A program made the position numbers and the translations under genes. From an uncultured Rhodopila sp. (GTDB taxonomy: Bacteria > Pseudomonadota > Alphaproteobacteria > Acetobacterales > Acetobacteraceae): DNA of 64,000 nucleotides. The notes under the pieces are model-generated. The model was not told where the DNA came from. It ran no database searches and saw only the letters and a list, made by a program, of their open reading frames with translations. Positions 1-10,146 of this stretch are shown piece by piece (position 1 is the stretch's first letter; each line of letters opens with the position of its first letter). Location of the stretch: the NCBI GenBank assembly GCA_903932145.1, contig CAIZFE010000035.1, positions 62,001 to 126,000 on the forward strand. Direction: 5' to 3'.

Positions 1-11
1 GCACGCGGTTG

Positions 12-2051
12 ATGAACAGGTTTCTGGTTACACTGCGTCGTCGCGTGGCCGGCGTGGGGATCATTCCCCGGCTGTTGCTGGCCTCTCTGGCAGCGGTCGT
101 CATGGCCGTGTTCGTGGTGCAGGCATGGACGCTGCATATCGTTGGAGAGTCGGAAGACCACGCCGCGCAACTGCGGCTGGACGTCAATCTCGCGGTTCTG
201 AAAGCCGAGTTGCAGCATCGCGGCACTGATTGGCGCCTGAGCGATGACCAGAAGCTGACTCTGGCCGGGCAGCCGGCCGAGGGACTTGCGACCGTGGTTG
301 ACGATGTTGGCCGGATCACACAGGGCCTGGTAACGATATTCGCTGGCGATACGCGTGTGGCAACGACCGTCAAGCGCCCGGATGGATCGCCCGCGACCGG
401 AACGAAACTCGCACCCGGACCGGCGCACGACGCAGTGGTCGGCCAAACCCAATCTTATCGTGGGACCGCGGATATTCTCGGCACGCGGTACTTCACCGTT
501 TATGAGCCATTGCGCGATCAGGCCGGCCGTCAGGTTGGCATCCTGTTCGTGGGCGTACCAAATGCAAGCGTCCAGGCCATGCTGGATAAAATTGTCAGGC
601 AATCGTCCCTGGCGGCACTCCTGGTGATTCTGGTCGTGGCTGCAATCCGGTGGCTGATGCTCCATGCCACCATGCGTCCGCTTCAGGCCCTGGCGAGTGC
701 GGTACGCTCCATCAGTGATGGCCAGTTCGACCTTTCCGTGCCCTGTGCCAATCGTTCGGACCAACTCGGAGACATTGGCCGGGCGGTGGAAATGTTGCGG
801 GAAAAGGCTCAGCGGGGCCAGGCGTTGGAGGCACAGGCGACGGCGGCCCGGGACGCCGCCACGAGACGGCAGCAGGCCATGGACGACCTGACGCAGGATT
901 TTGGAACGTCGGTATCCGGCGTGCTGGAGGGACTGGTCGACTCCGCCCGGTCGATGCGTGGGGCAGCGGGGGAGATGGCCGATGCCGCCGAACATACCAG
1001 CAGGGATATGATCGCCACCAGTACGGAAGCCGACTCATCCTCGCAGAACCTCTCCAGGGTCGCCGCCGCCGCCGAAGAACTGACCGCCAGCGTGAATGAG
1101 GTCTCCCGTCAGGTCGGCGAAGCCGCTCAGGCCGCGGAAGAAGCCGTGAAGCAGGCCAGGACAACGGATGTGACCGTCCGAAGCCTCAGTGAGGCTGCCA
1201 AGCAGATCGGCGAAGTTGTCAGCATGATCAGCAACATCGCTGCCCAGACCAATCTGCTCGCGCTGAACGCGACCATCGAGGCGGCGCGTGCCGGAGAGGC
1301 GGGCAAAGGTTTCGCGGTCGTCGCCAGCGAAGTGAAGCAACTGGCGACCCAGACCGCTCAGGCGACCCAACAAATCGGAGTGCAGGTCAACGCCATCCAG
1401 CTCGCCACCGAGGAAGCCGCCGTCGCGACCCGCGGTGTGACTGGCGCGATCGGCAGAGTGAGCGATGTCGCGAGCGCGATCTCCGCGGCGGTGCGGGAAC
1501 AAGGATCCGCCACAAGAGAGATCGCGGCCCAGGTTCACGCGGTGGCAGAGGCCACCACCAAAGCGTCCCGAGCGCTGTCTGATGTGACGACCACGTCCGA
1601 ACGGTCGGGCGTGATCAGTCAGACAGTGCTGGTAGCGTCCGACAAGGTGACAGAGATTTCTGCCACCCTGCGTGAGGACATCGATCATTTCATGACGGCG
1701 GTGCGCCAAAGTCAGAAAAGCGCGGATCGCCGTCAATATGAGCGGATTCCAGGCGACCAGGCGGCGGTGACACTGCGCATCGACACGCATGGGCCGGTAT
1801 CGGCGTCGCTCGTGGATATCTCGTTGGGCGGGGCAGGCTTGTCTTGCGGCATTCCCTGCAAAGCGGGCACCGAGATTTGGGTCACGCTCCCTGGCAGCGG
1901 CCTGGACGTTTCCTCGCGTGCCGTGAACATCCGAAACAACGTGCTGGGTGTCGCCTTCCGGCAAGATGCGCCAACGCTCTCCAAGGTCAGGCAGGCCATC
2001 GATTGGATTGCCGCCAAGGCCGAGTCTGAACACCGCCCACGCGCGGCCTGA
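12..2051 (+). CDS. Methyl-accepting chemotaxis protein with C-terminal PilZ domain
   Basis: Transmembrane chemoreceptor that should signal to CheA/CheW and also bind c-di-GMP. One N-terminal membrane helix (about 18-42) leads into a periplasmic sensor of single-Cache type (about 43-195). A second helix (about 196-216), a HAMP linker and the long signalling coiled coil follow. The conserved MCP hairpin tip ([18 protein letters not shown]) starts near residue 411. The C-terminus carries a PilZ domain with RRQYER at 573-578 and DISLGG at 602-607, matching the RxxxR and [D/N]xSxxG c-di-GMP motifs. MCP-PilZ fusions are known, for example Tlp1 of Azospirillum. A TTG lies directly before the chosen ATG. 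The window starts 11 bases upstream, so a longer N-terminus cannot be excluded. The ligand is unknown. Confidence 0.93.
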   Translation: MNRFLVTLRRRVAGVGIIPRLLLASLAAVVMAVFVVQAWTLHIVGESEDHAAQLRLDVNLAVLKAELQHRGTDWRLSDDQKLTLAGQPAEGLATVVDDVGRITQGLVTIFAGDTRVATTVKRPDGSPATGTKLAPGPAHDAVVGQTQSYRGTADILGTRYFTVYEPLRDQAGRQVGILFVGVPNASVQAMLDKIVRQSSLAALLVILVVAAIRWLMLHATMRPLQALASAVRSISDGQFDLSVPCANRSDQLGDIGRAVEMLREKAQRGQALEAQATAARDAATRRQQAMDDLTQDFGTSVSGVLEGLVDSARSMRGAAGEMADAAEHTSRDMIATSTEADSSSQNLSRVAAAAEELTASVNEVSRQVGEAAQAAEEAVKQARTTDVTVRSLSEAAKQIGEVVSMISNIAAQTNLLALNATIEAARAGEAGKGFAVVASEVKQLATQTAQATQQIGVQVNAIQLATEEAAVATRGVTGAIGRVSDVASAISAAVREQGSATREIAAQVHAVAEATTKASRALSDVTTTSERSGVISQTVLVASDKVTEISATLREDIDHFMTAVRQSQKSADRRQYERIPGDQAAVTLRIDTHGPVSASLVDISLGGAGLSCGIPCKAGTEIWVTLPGSGLDVSSRAVNIRNNVLGVAFRQDAPTLSKVRQAIDWIAAKAESEHRPRAA

Positions 2052-2166
2052 TCCGTCGGAATGATGCCACGGTCATTTCCATTGTTCGCGGACGGGCGGA
2101 TGCCTGCTTGCATCCCGACCGCGCCTATGGTCGGAGACGCCCCTCTCGGCGGATAGGCAGCGGAAC

Positions 2167-3420
2167 ATGACGGTCATCGGGGTGGATTTTGGCACGACCA
2201 ACAGCGTCGTGACCCTGTTACGGCCGGACGGATCGGTCGATACGGTGCGGCATGCGTTCGGCATGGCGGAGATGGATGTCATCCGCTCCGTCCTGTGCTT
2301 TTGGAACGACGGCGCCCGCAATCAGGTCATTTTGCGGAATGCGGTGGGACCGGCGGCGATCGAGGCATACCTCGACGATCCGCTGGAAAGCCGGTTGATG
2401 ATGTCGCTGAAGAGCTACCTGGCGCAGCGCAGCTTCACCGAAACACGGGTTTTCGGCCGCCCGTTTACCCTGGAGGCGCTGATCGGTCTGTTCCTCGGCC
2501 AGATCCTGCCGGCCCCGCGCGCCGCGGTTCTGGTCGCCGGCCGCCCCGTCCGATTTGCCGGCGACAACCCCGACGACGCGCTGGGTGAGCAGCGGCTGCA
2601 CGGATCGTATGGTGTCGCCGGCTGGGCGAACGTCCAGACAGCGCTTGAACCGGAAGCCGCCGGCTACCGCTTCGCCCGCGGCCTGGATAAACCGGCGACC
2701 GTGCTGATCGGCGATTTCGGCGGCGGCACCAGCGATTTCTCGGTCATGCGCTTTGAACCCGCTAGCAATCGCCCCGTTCAGGCGCTCGGTCACGCGGGCG
2801 TCGGCATCGCTGGCGATACGTTCGATTTCCGCATTATGGACCATGTCGTCTCACCGCGTTTGGGTAAGGGCACCACCTATCGTCCCGGCAACACGGACCT
2901 TCCGGTACCGCCGGAGTATTATTCCAGCTTTGCGCGCTGGCATCGCCTGTCGCTGATGCGGGCACCGAAAACGATGCGCGACATCGAAGCGGTGATGGGG
3001 TCGGCGAAGTATCCTGATCGTCTGGGCGCCCTGCTGAAGTTGATCCGGGACGAACTTGGCTACGAACTATATCGTTCGGTATCCGGGGTGAAGGCGGCTT
3101 TATCCAAGGCGGAGACGGCGGTGCTGAATTTCAGCCACGCCGATTTCGCTATTGAGGAAACGATCGCCCGAGCGGACTTCGAACACTGGATCGCACCCGA
3201 CATCGCGCGGATTGCCGCGACGGTGGATCTCGCACTGGCCGAGGCCGGCTTGAAACAGGACGCGGTGGACCGGGTGTTCCTGACCGGAGGAACGTCCTTG
3301 GTTCCGGCGGTCCGCGGGCTGTTCATCAGCCGGTTCGGCGAACATCGTGTCACGGGCGGCGGGGAGTTTGTGTCAGTTGCAGAGGGTTTGGCTCTGATCG
3401 GGCGGGATCGGCACCCTTAG
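2167..3420 (+). CDS. Hsp70-family protein, YegD-like
   Basis: Actin/Hsp70-fold ATPase of the YegD type, 417 residues and essentially only the nucleotide-binding domain. The phosphate-1 motif DFGTTNS is at 7-13, phosphate-2 is GDFGGGTSD near 182-190, and the adenosine motif LTGGTS starts near 372. There is no room for the substrate-binding domain and lid of DnaK, so this is not the housekeeping chaperone. It lies 115 bases after the chemoreceptor on the same strand and converges on a PEP-CTERM gene. No DnaJ or GrpE partner is nearby. The cellular role of YegD-type proteins is poorly defined, so the family is confident and the function is not. Confidence 0.88.
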   Translation: MTVIGVDFGTTNSVVTLLRPDGSVDTVRHAFGMAEMDVIRSVLCFWNDGARNQVILRNAVGPAAIEAYLDDPLESRLMMSLKSYLAQRSFTETRVFGRPFTLEALIGLFLGQILPAPRAAVLVAGRPVRFAGDNPDDALGEQRLHGSYGVAGWANVQTALEPEAAGYRFARGLDKPATVLIGDFGGGTSDFSVMRFEPASNRPVQALGHAGVGIAGDTFDFRIMDHVVSPRLGKGTTYRPGNTDLPVPPEYYSSFARWHRLSLMRAPKTMRDIEAVMGSAKYPDRLGALLKLIRDELGYELYRSVSGVKAALSKAETAVLNFSHADFAIEETIARADFEHWIAPDIARIAATVDLALAEAGLKQDAVDRVFLTGGTSLVPAVRGLFISRFGEHRVTGGGEFVSVAEGLALIGRDRHP

Positions 3421-3482
3421 ATCACCCCGGTTCCAATCGGGAAGCACACGTCCCGCGGACTGTATTTCCTTACCTCGCGGAT

Positions 3483-4247
3483 TCAGCGGGTAGCGGCCCG
3501 GCGGCGTGCGAGAAAGAGACCCGCCAGTCCAATCCCGAACACGGCGAACTGCGACGGTTCCGGGACACTCATAATCAGGCTCTGGAAATTGTAGGTCATC
3601 CCGTCAGACATGAATGAATCCGCTTCGGTCTGATGGCCGGCCGGTAGAGTCGGCGCCATGGCGAGCAAGTCATTGAACAACGGGAGCAGGTCAGGATCGA
3701 TGGTGCCGGTAAAACCGCTGTAATCGATATGAAGATTATATTCCAGGCTCCAGATCGCGGCCTGCACCGCCGCCGACATGGTCGCGGTCGGGTCGATTGC
3801 CATTTGTTGGTCGCCATAATTGGCCAGGCCGAGGATTTCCTGCGCGACGAACGCCGACACCGGCGTGGACGTCTGGGCATTGTTGCCCGAATGATCGTCG
3901 GTCAACGTTCCGAGGGTATAGACGGCCGTGGAGTCGCCGTTGCCCATCTCGTCGAGATTGCCGGTTGGCCCGATGTTGTGCACCAGGTCGATGCACCAGG
4001 CGTAGATGACGAACGATGTCAGCGGATCAAAGATGCTGCCATAGTTGATGGCCATCACGTCCTGCGCGGCATACTGTGCCTCGGGTGGATCGCCGTAGGC
4101 GTCGGCCAACGGCACCCATTCGTACAACGGCGTCTCGTTGGCTGACAAAGTGACCGTTTGCGCGGCGTGCGCCGCCCCTGGCAAAAATGGCGTCCCGACA
4201 AGAAGGCTGAGTCCAAGCAGGCAGGTGCGCACGGGTGTTCCGGCCAT
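3483..4247 (-). CDS. PEP-CTERM surface protein with putative Cys-Gln thioester motif
   Basis: Secreted protein of 254 residues. It has a hydrophobic signal peptide (about 8-28, likely cut after AHA) and a C-terminal sorting signal: VPEP at 228-231, a hydrophobic helix and a final RRR cluster. This is the classic PEP-CTERM layout recognised by exosortases. The mature part contains a WCID motif with Cys85 and a VQAAIW motif with Gln162. That pair resembles the Cys and Gln of internal-thioester (TQXA/TED) domains of Gram-positive adhesins. A paralogue at 46994-47683 has the same architecture and both motifs. An AAGGA ribosome site lies about 10 bases before the ATG. PEP-CTERM sorting is well supported; the thioester is an inference from motifs alone. 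Confidence 0.85.
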   Translation of the reverse strand: MAGTPVRTCLLGLSLLVGTPFLPGAAHAAQTVTLSANETPLYEWVPLADAYGDPPEAQYAAQDVMAINYGSIFDPLTSFVIYAWCIDLVHNIGPTGNLDEMGNGDSTAVYTLGTLTDDHSGNNAQTSTPVSAFVAQEILGLANYGDQQMAIDPTATMSAAVQAAIWSLEYNLHIDYSGFTGTIDPDLLPLFNDLLAMAPTLPAGHQTEADSFMSDGMTYNFQSLIMSVPEPSQFAVFGIGLAGLFLARRRAATR

Positions 4248-4859
4248 TTGATCAGATCCTTGAATATCTATTTTTAGACCTATCTCTCTTTACGGGAGAA
4301 TTATGCGTATTAATCACACTTATTGTCGGTTGAAAACAAGCGTTTTATACGATCGTGCGGCGCGCGCGATTCCGAAACAGCGTGCCATCAAAATAAAATT
4401 GAAATGAGATTCATTCCTGATAACTGCATTTCTCCTGAATTTTTCGTCATGTTTGGTCGTGGCAAGGATCAGCACAGACGACACGATGCCGCAGGCGAGG
4501 GAGTTTTCGAAAAGTTAGGCTGGCATCATTCATTCGTGATCGGGTCAATTTATGGATGATTCGGGATCACGAATCCGCCGGACCCTGCCCATCGCCCAAT
4601 CCGTGTCGTCCACGGGAAGGATCGGGCGGATTTCGATTTCAGCCGTTTGCAAACGACGCACGGGACTGAACTACGCTTGCTCGTGCACATCCGAGGTATC
4701 CGGATCAGACAAATGGTCCCCCGACATCGCAATGTCACGCGAAGGTGACGGAAAGAATCAGATCGTTAACTTCTTGGTAAGATTATTCCGTCAGAGTTGC
4801 CTACGGATCGATCGATCCGAACGCCCGCGGACCCTGACTGCTTACCAAGGACCAACCTC
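4248..4859. other. Intergenic region between divergent PEP-CTERM and chemoreceptor genes
   Basis: About 610 bases without a convincing gene. The first 170 bases are clearly AT-richer than the surroundings and must hold the promoter of the leftward PEP-CTERM gene; a CATAAT hexamer on the minus strand is a possible -10. The last 120 bases should hold the promoter of the rightward chemoreceptor. The short open frames here have no family features and no ribosome sites. Confidence 0.5.
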
Positions 4860-6881
4860 ATGTCGGCCCAATCGACCCTGACAAACCTCAAAGTGCGCAC
4901 AAAAATCCTCGGTGGTTTTGGTTGCGTGCTGGCCATTTTGGCGGCTGTCGGAGGCAGCGCTCTGGTCGCACTGAATCATATCGGCGACGTCAACGGCGCG
5001 GTCGTGCAGCGCACCGGGGTCGTCGCCATCGCCGTCGATATCGAACTGAAGTTCATGGCTGTTCGACTGTTTGCCAGGGATTTCGCCTATACTGGCAATC
5101 CGGACATGTCGGCACGATACGATGCGGGCATGGCGAAGACCCGGCAGGCCATCGATCACGCCCTTGAGGAGATCAGAAACCCTGAACGGTTGGCGATGGC
5201 GCGCGCCGTCTCCGCCGCAGCGACGGACTACGCTAAATCCTTTGATCGCCTGCGGGGGCTGATCAAGGAACGTCAAACGTCACAACACGACACCCTCGAT
5301 CCATCGGGTTTGAAGCTGCGGCAGGACTTCGACGCTCTGGCGGCTGGCGCGGGCCGAAATGGACGCACGAATGTGCAGACGGTCGCACTGAAAGGCGCTG
5401 AGAGCCTGATGGCTGCCCGCCTGGATGCCAACAAGGCACTCGCCAGCCACGATGATACCCTGTCCCGAAAAGCGGAGGAGTCCTTCGCGGAGCTGACCGA
5501 AGACCTCACCCGCATTAAGCCCTTGGTCCAGGGCACCGACCTGAAGCCGTTGTTCGATGACATCAAACACCTGACCGACACCTATTCGGACGCCTTTCAC
5601 AGGACCCTGAACGTCGCCGGGGAAATCGACACATTGGTGAACGGCGACATGCTGACGACGGGAACACGCATCAGCGCGGACGCCGAAGCAATCGCGCAAA
5701 GTGCCGGCGCCGAACAAGCACTGTCGGCATTGGCAATTCATGACACGATTGCGTCCGACCTGAATATCAACCTGATCCTGGTCGTCTGCGGACTTGGACT
5801 GGGCGTCGCCCTTGCCATGCTGATCGGCGGCGCGATCGGCAAGCCAATCCTGGGCATGACAGCGGCGATGCGGCGTCTTGCGGGTGGCGACACCAGCATG
5901 ATCATTCCGGGAGTTGGCCGTACCGACGAAGTCGGGCAAATGGCGGCTGCGTTGCAGATCTTCAAAGATCAAAGACTGGCCGCGGATCGGCTGTCGTCGG
6001 ATCAAGCGGCGGAGCGCGCTGCAAAGGAGCAACGGGTGGTCCGGCTTGATACACTGACACGGTCGTTTGAGATGAAGGCCGGCGAATTGGTCGGGCTGGT
6101 ATCCTCGGCGGCGACCGAGTTGCAGGCCACCGCCCAATCCATGACCGGCACCGCCGGGCAGGCCACCCAACAGGCAACCCATGTCGCGGCAGCGGCGGAA
6201 GAAGCCAGCGTCAATGTGCAGACCGTGGCGGCGGCGGCCGAGGAACTGGCCTCCTCGATCACGGAAATCTCACGTCAGGTGGCGCAATCGGCGAAAGTCG
6301 CAGGCAAGGCGCTGGACGACGCGAAACGTACCGACGGCGTCGTGCAGGCCCTGGCCCAGGGCGCGCAGAAGATCGGCGAGGTTGTCGGCCTGATCAGCAA
6401 TATTGCCGGTCAGACCAACCTGTTGGCGTTGAATGCGACGATCGAGGCAGCCAGGGCGGGCGATGCCGGCAAGGGCTTCGCGGTGGTTGCTTCCGAGGTC
6501 AAAAGCCTGGCAACCCAGACCGCCAAGGCAACTGACGATATCGCGCGTCAGATCACCCAGATACAAACCGCGACCAGGGATGCGGTGGAGTCCATCCGCG
6601 GCATCGGCACCACGATCGGGGAAATCAGCGAAATCGCCGCCGCCATCGCCGCCGCGGTGGAAGAGCAAGGTGCCGCGACTCAAGAGATCGCCCGCAACGT
6701 GCAACAGGCCGCGACCGGCACGCGGGAAGTTAGCTCCAACATCATCGGTGTCAGTCAGGGTGCCAATGATGCCGGCGCGGCCGCGACTCAGGTGTTGGGT
6801 GCGGCCGGCGAATTGTCACGACAGGCCGAACAGCTTCGCAGTGAGGTCGGCCGCTACATCACCGGCGTGAAGGCGGCATAG
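4860..6881 (+). CDS. Methyl-accepting chemotaxis protein
   Basis: Chemoreceptor of 673 residues. The first membrane helix is at about 16-38. A mainly helical periplasmic ligand-binding region of roughly 260 residues follows, which fits an HBM or four-helix-bundle sensor rather than Cache. The second helix is at about 303-327, followed by HAMP and the cytoplasmic signalling domain. The conserved tip begins at residue 513 ([20 protein letters not shown]). It ends without the PilZ domain found in the receptor at the window start. The ATG at 4860 was chosen over one 63 bases upstream because AAGGA sits 8 bases before it and the membrane helix then falls at the N-terminus. It converges on nadK with 4 bases between stops. 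No che genes are adjacent. Confidence 0.93.
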   Translation: MSAQSTLTNLKVRTKILGGFGCVLAILAAVGGSALVALNHIGDVNGAVVQRTGVVAIAVDIELKFMAVRLFARDFAYTGNPDMSARYDAGMAKTRQAIDHALEEIRNPERLAMARAVSAAATDYAKSFDRLRGLIKERQTSQHDTLDPSGLKLRQDFDALAAGAGRNGRTNVQTVALKGAESLMAARLDANKALASHDDTLSRKAEESFAELTEDLTRIKPLVQGTDLKPLFDDIKHLTDTYSDAFHRTLNVAGEIDTLVNGDMLTTGTRISADAEAIAQSAGAEQALSALAIHDTIASDLNINLILVVCGLGLGVALAMLIGGAIGKPILGMTAAMRRLAGGDTSMIIPGVGRTDEVGQMAAALQIFKDQRLAADRLSSDQAAERAAKEQRVVRLDTLTRSFEMKAGELVGLVSSAATELQATAQSMTGTAGQATQQATHVAAAAEEASVNVQTVAAAAEELASSITEISRQVAQSAKVAGKALDDAKRTDGVVQALAQGAQKIGEVVGLISNIAGQTNLLALNATIEAARAGDAGKGFAVVASEVKSLATQTAKATDDIARQITQIQTATRDAVESIRGIGTTIGEISEIAAAIAAAVEEQGAATQEIARNVQQAATGTREVSSNIIGVSQGANDAGAAATQVLGAAGELSRQAEQLRSEVGRYITGVKAA

Positions 6882-6885
6882 TCGC

Positions 6886-7674
6886 TCACACCGTGAACTG
6901 TTCCGCGATAATCCTTTCCGACAAGCCCCGATCCGGGTCGAACAGCACGGTGACCGTAACCGTCCGGTCCTCGCTGACGGCGACGGAGACGACGTTTCGC
7001 ACTTCGGTGAAATCGGCCACCGCGGCGGTTGGACGCTTGTCGGCCTCCAAGACTTCGAACAGCACATCGGCGGTGCTTGGCAGCAGCGCGCCGCGCCAGC
7101 GCCGCGGACGGAAGGCACTGATGGGAGTTAATGGAAAAAGGTTGGCGGACAATGGAACGATCGGGCCGTGCGCCGACAGATTATAGGCGGTCGAGCCGGC
7201 TGGGGTGGAGATCAGAACGCCGTCGCACGACAACTCCTCCAGCCGCACGCGGCCATCCACCGAGATACGGATCTTGGAGGCCTGACGCAGTTGCCGCAGC
7301 AGGCTGACTTCGTTGAAGGCGAGTGCTTCCTCGACCGACCCGGTGGCGGTGATGGCGTGCATGCGGAGCGGATGCAGTTCGGCGGCCTGGGCGTGGGACA
7401 GACGGCCGGGCAGATCGTCCTCACTATACGTGTTCATCAGGAAGCCGACGGAGCCGCGGTTCATCCCGTAAACCGGGACATTGAGCGCCAGCACCTGATG
7501 GATCGTTTCCAACATGAAGCCGTCGCCACCCAGAGCGACCACGACCTTGGCTTGCGCCAGCTCGCATTCGCCGTAGCGCGTGATCAGCCGGGTCCGAGCG
7601 TCCGCCGCCAGCGGGGTTGGGGCAGCGATGAAGGCGATCTGGCCCGCAAGAAAGGCAGGCGAAACTTGGGTCAA
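6886..7674 (-). CDS. nadK: NAD kinase
   Basis: ATP-dependent phosphorylation of NAD to NADP, the only de novo route to NADP. GGDG, the nucleotide-binding motif of the NAD/diacylglycerol kinase superfamily, is at 49-52. It is followed by [12 protein letters not shown], an NE pair, and [20 protein letters not shown], all diagnostic. The length of 262 residues is normal. The start is a TTG whose last bases overlap the stop of the upstream nitrilase gene (TTGA), with AGGA a few bases before it, so the two genes are probably translationally coupled. No in-frame ATG exists before the catalytic GGDG region. Confidence 0.95.
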   Translation of the reverse strand: MTQVSPAFLAGQIAFIAAPTPLAADARTRLITRYGECELAQAKVVVALGGDGFMLETIHQVLALNVPVYGMNRGSVGFLMNTYSEDDLPGRLSHAQAAELHPLRMHAITATGSVEEALAFNEVSLLRQLRQASKIRISVDGRVRLEELSCDGVLISTPAGSTAYNLSAHGPIVPLSANLFPLTPISAFRPRRWRGALLPSTADVLFEVLEADKRPTAAVADFTEVRNVVSVAVSEDRTVTVTVLFDPDRGLSERIIAEQFTV

Positions 7675-8507
7675 ACGCGCTTCCTGTGTTCCAGAACCGG
7701 CATATCGCCGCGCACCTTGGCCGTCAGGTCCTGGTCGATGCGTGTGGTGGTCCAGCCAACGCCGTCAGAAACCTGCGCCACGACATGGCCCCAGGGATTC
7801 ACCACCATGGAATGACCATAGGTGAAGCGAGGGTCGCCCTTGCCCTCCAAATGCTTGCCCCACGTCGCGGGGGCGGCGAACCAGCACTGCGTCTCAATCG
7901 CTCGGCCTCTGATCAGCGCCTCCCAATGGTCTTTGCCGGTGGCCGCCGTGAAGGCGCTGGGCAGGAAAATCAGTTCGGCGCCCTGCTCGCGCAGTTTCCA
8001 GAACAGGTCGGGGAAACGAATGTCGTAACAGATGGCACAACCGACTTTCATGCCGTCGGCCTCGTACGTAACGACCTCGTCCCCGGCGCCGTAGCTGTTG
8101 CTTTCGCGATAGCCGGTGCCGTCGGGGGCGACGATGTCGAACAGATGCATCTTGCGATAGCGCGCCAGTTCGGTGCCGTCCGGGTTGAACACTACCGTAG
8201 TGTTGAACAGTTTTTCCGGACCCTGCTCGATGATCGAGCCGCCGTGGACGTGAACTTTGGCCTGGCGCGCGGTTTCGCGAAGGAACTCGTAGGCCTCGCC
8301 ACCCGGTTCGTTCGATCCCCTGGCCGGCAGCACTTCCGCGTTGGCCGCTCGGGTGGAGCGGTCGCCACCGAGCGAGTCCCAGACTTCGGGCAGGCTGACG
8401 ATGTTGGGGCGGTCTTGCTCGACGGCGTTCTCGATCAGGCGGCGGGCCTGGGCGATGTTGTCGGACTTGTTGGCGCCGGGGTTCATCTGCATCACGCTGA
8501 CGCGCAT
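7671..8507 (-). CDS. Carbon-nitrogen hydrolase (nitrilase superfamily, Nit-like)
   Basis: Nitrilase-superfamily amidase of 278 residues. The catalytic triad is visible as Glu41 (LPEVWD), Lys119 (YRKMHLFD) and Cys160 ([13 protein letters not shown]). The context of these motifs and the length fit the Nit1/Nit2 branch, whose members act as omega-amidase or deaminated-glutathione amidase. Which substrate applies cannot be read from the sequence. The ATG at 8507 was chosen because the beta-strand [10 protein letters not shown] is the normal start of the family; upstream codons read as low-complexity, Arg/Pro-rich nonsense. It overlaps nadK by 4 bases and is divergent from the cytochrome b gene. 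Confidence 0.9.
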   Translation of the reverse strand: MRVSVMQMNPGANKSDNIAQARRLIENAVEQDRPNIVSLPEVWDSLGGDRSTRAANAEVLPARGSNEPGGEAYEFLRETARQAKVHVHGGSIIEQGPEKLFNTTVVFNPDGTELARYRKMHLFDIVAPDGTGYRESNSYGAGDEVVTYEADGMKVGCAICYDIRFPDLFWKLREQGAELIFLPSAFTAATGKDHWEALIRGRAIETQCWFAAPATWGKHLEGKGDPRFTYGHSMVVNPWGHVVAQVSDGVGWTTTRIDQDLTAKVRGDMPVLEHRKRV

Positions 8508-8599
8508 AGTCGGCCTCCGGTTACGATTGGTGGCAGAGAAGCGTATCCGCCGGTTGGACGCAACTGGCATGGTGCGGTGCGGAATCGAGGGATGGGTGC

Positions 8600-9247
8600 A
8601 TGCAGCGGATGAAGGTGTGGGATTTGCCGGTGCGGCTGTTCCATTGGGTGCTGGTGGTGCTGATGGCCGCGTCCTGGCTGACACAATACCGCAACAAAAT
8701 GGACGTGCATATGTGGGTGGGCGAGTGGGTCCTGACACTGGTGCTGTTCCGCGTGGTGTGGGGCTTCGTCGGCAGCGACACCGCTCGGTTTTCAAGGTTT
8801 CTGCGGAGCCCGGTGGAGGCGCTGCGGCATCTGACGCATCTGGGCCGGCGCGAACCGGACCACGAGATCGGACACAACCCGGCCGGCGGCTGGATGGTGC
8901 TGGTGATGCTGGCCCTGATCGGAGCGGTGTGCGCGACCGGAATGCTCAGCAACGATGACGGCGATACCGAGGGGCCGCTGACTCATTTTATCGGCAAGGA
9001 CCAGAGCGATTGGCTGACCCGCATGCATTACTGGAGCTTCAAGGCGATCGAAATCGTAATCGTGCTGCATGTCCTGGCAATCGCGGCGTACGCGGTGCTG
9101 AAACGACAGAACCTGGTGCGGCCGATGGTGACGGGGGTGAAACTGATGCCGGAGGGCGTACGCGCTCCCGGGTTGGTGAATCCGCTGTGGGCGTTGGCGG
9201 TGCTGGCGCTGGCGTTTGGGGCTGTGGTTTTCATGGTGAAGCTGTAG
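8600..9247 (+). CDS. Cytochrome b561/hydrogenase-type b cytochrome
   Basis: Integral-membrane di-heme cytochrome of 215 residues with four main hydrophobic helices, plus a possible fifth near the C-terminus. The opening KVWDLPVRLFHW is the hallmark of the Ni/Fe-hydrogenase-type cytochrome b family (PF01292). Further candidate heme ligands are His in VHMWVG, GHNP, MHYWSF and VLHVLA. The family moves electrons between quinone and a periplasmic partner. No hydrogenase, formate dehydrogenase or cytochrome c gene is adjacent, so the partner is unknown. GAGGGA precedes the ATG. The gene is divergent from the nitrilase gene. Confidence 0.9.
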   Translation: MQRMKVWDLPVRLFHWVLVVLMAASWLTQYRNKMDVHMWVGEWVLTLVLFRVVWGFVGSDTARFSRFLRSPVEALRHLTHLGRREPDHEIGHNPAGGWMVLVMLALIGAVCATGMLSNDDGDTEGPLTHFIGKDQSDWLTRMHYWSFKAIEIVIVLHVLAIAAYAVLKRQNLVRPMVTGVKLMPEGVRAPGLVNPLWALAVLALAFGAVVFMVKL

Positions 9248-9418
9248 GGGCGTGAGCTGAGGGCCACGCCAAGATCAACTGAGACGGTACGAGTGGCGCT
9301 CCCGAATTTGTTTGGGCCGAAGCGATGACCCGGGCCGTCGGCGGCAATGGGACCGTCTCCGCCGCGTTAGCCTCGGTAGAGATGGGGTGCGCAGGGATGG
9401 CCCAATATTCTGGAAGCC

Positions 9419-9430
9419 GTATTTCAATAC
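9419..9430. promoter_or_regulatory. Operator-like palindrome upstream of toxin-antitoxin pair
   Basis: GTATT-TC-AATAC is a perfect inverted repeat with 5-base arms. It ends 16 bases before the antitoxin start codon. Ribbon-helix-helix antitoxins usually repress their own promoter through such sites. Function is inferred from position only. Confidence 0.35.
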
Positions 9431-9446
9431 CTGCTAACGATCGGAG

Positions 9447-9689
9447 ATGGAAAAGAAGCTCACCATAACTGTCGATGCCGAGGTCTATGACGGCCTTCTT
9501 GCTGTGGTCGGACGCCGACGCATTAGTCGCTTTCTAAACGATCTGGCTCGTCCGCTCGTCGTTGATCGCGACCTGCGAGCCGGCTACGCCGCCATGGCCG
9601 CCGACGAGGAACGTGAGGTCGAGGCGGATGCATGGTCGGAAAACCTCATAGGGGACGTGGCTGACGAACCGTCTCGTCATGACGGATGA
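9447..9689 (+). CDS. Type II antitoxin, ribbon-helix-helix type
   Basis: Small acidic protein of 80 residues. The N-terminal segment KKLTITVDAEVYDGL, followed by a helix with RRRISRF, fits a ribbon-helix-helix DNA-binding domain. The acidic C-terminal half, rich in Asp and Glu, is the likely toxin-neutralising tail. It overlaps the MazF-like toxin gene by 11 bases, the usual arrangement of a co-translated addiction module with the antitoxin first. GGAG lies right against the ATG, which is tight spacing. It probably represses its own operon through a palindrome just upstream. Confidence 0.82.
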   Translation: MEKKLTITVDAEVYDGLLAVVGRRRISRFLNDLARPLVVDRDLRAGYAAMAADEEREVEADAWSENLIGDVADEPSRHDG

Positions 9690-10014
9690 AACGCCGCAGC
9701 GCGGCGAGGCGTGGATCGTGTGGTTTGGCCCCTCGACCGGCGTCGAGATCCAAAAGACCCGCCCCTCCGTCGTGCTGAGCAACGACACCGCAAACGCCCT
9801 TCTGAACCGTGCTCAGTTGGTTCCGATCTCCAGCCAGGTATCCCGGCTCTACCCGGCGGAGGCGTATGTGACCCTGAACGGAGAACCAAGAAAAGCGATG
9901 GCGGACCAGATCACCACTATCAGCAAGGTACGCCTGCAACGGAGGTTGGGCCGTTTGTCGCCGGAGGATGTTGCGGCCGTCAAAAGGGTTGTTGGCGTGA
10001 AACTTGGCCTTTGA
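9679..10014 (+). CDS. MazF/PemK-family toxin endoribonuclease
   Basis: Toxin of 111 residues belonging to the MazF/PemK family of sequence-specific mRNA interferases. The family landmarks are present in order: RGEAWIVWF at the start, KTRPSVVLSNDTAN, then LVPISS, and KAMADQITTISKVRL before a C-terminal helix. The Arg of KTRP and the Thr/Ser after LVPIS correspond to the usual active-site region. The length is standard and the frame is intact, so the toxin looks functional. It is inhibited by the overlapping upstream antitoxin. The cleavage sequence cannot be predicted. Confidence 0.9.
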   Translation: MTDETPQRGEAWIVWFGPSTGVEIQKTRPSVVLSNDTANALLNRAQLVPISSQVSRLYPAEAYVTLNGEPRKAMADQITTISKVRLQRRLGRLSPEDVAAVKRVVGVKLGL

Positions 10015-10146
10015 CGAGGCAGGGCTTTTCCCGATATGCGTGACAATGGCTCTATACTAAGATTACTTCTCCAATGACTGGAACCTAAGATGAATTCAAG
10101 AAATTCCAGGAAGGGCTAGGAGTTACAATTTCGAACTCATTTAGTA

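Noticed and set aside
1035-2033. 332-codon open frame antisense to the PilZ chemoreceptor
   Set aside because: It is the shadow of the chemoreceptor frame, has skewed Gly/Arg/His content and no ribosome site.
8600-9247. Cytochrome b as a stand-in MsrQ for MsrP
   Set aside because: It belongs to the hydrogenase/b561 family, lies 34 kb away, and nothing links the two.
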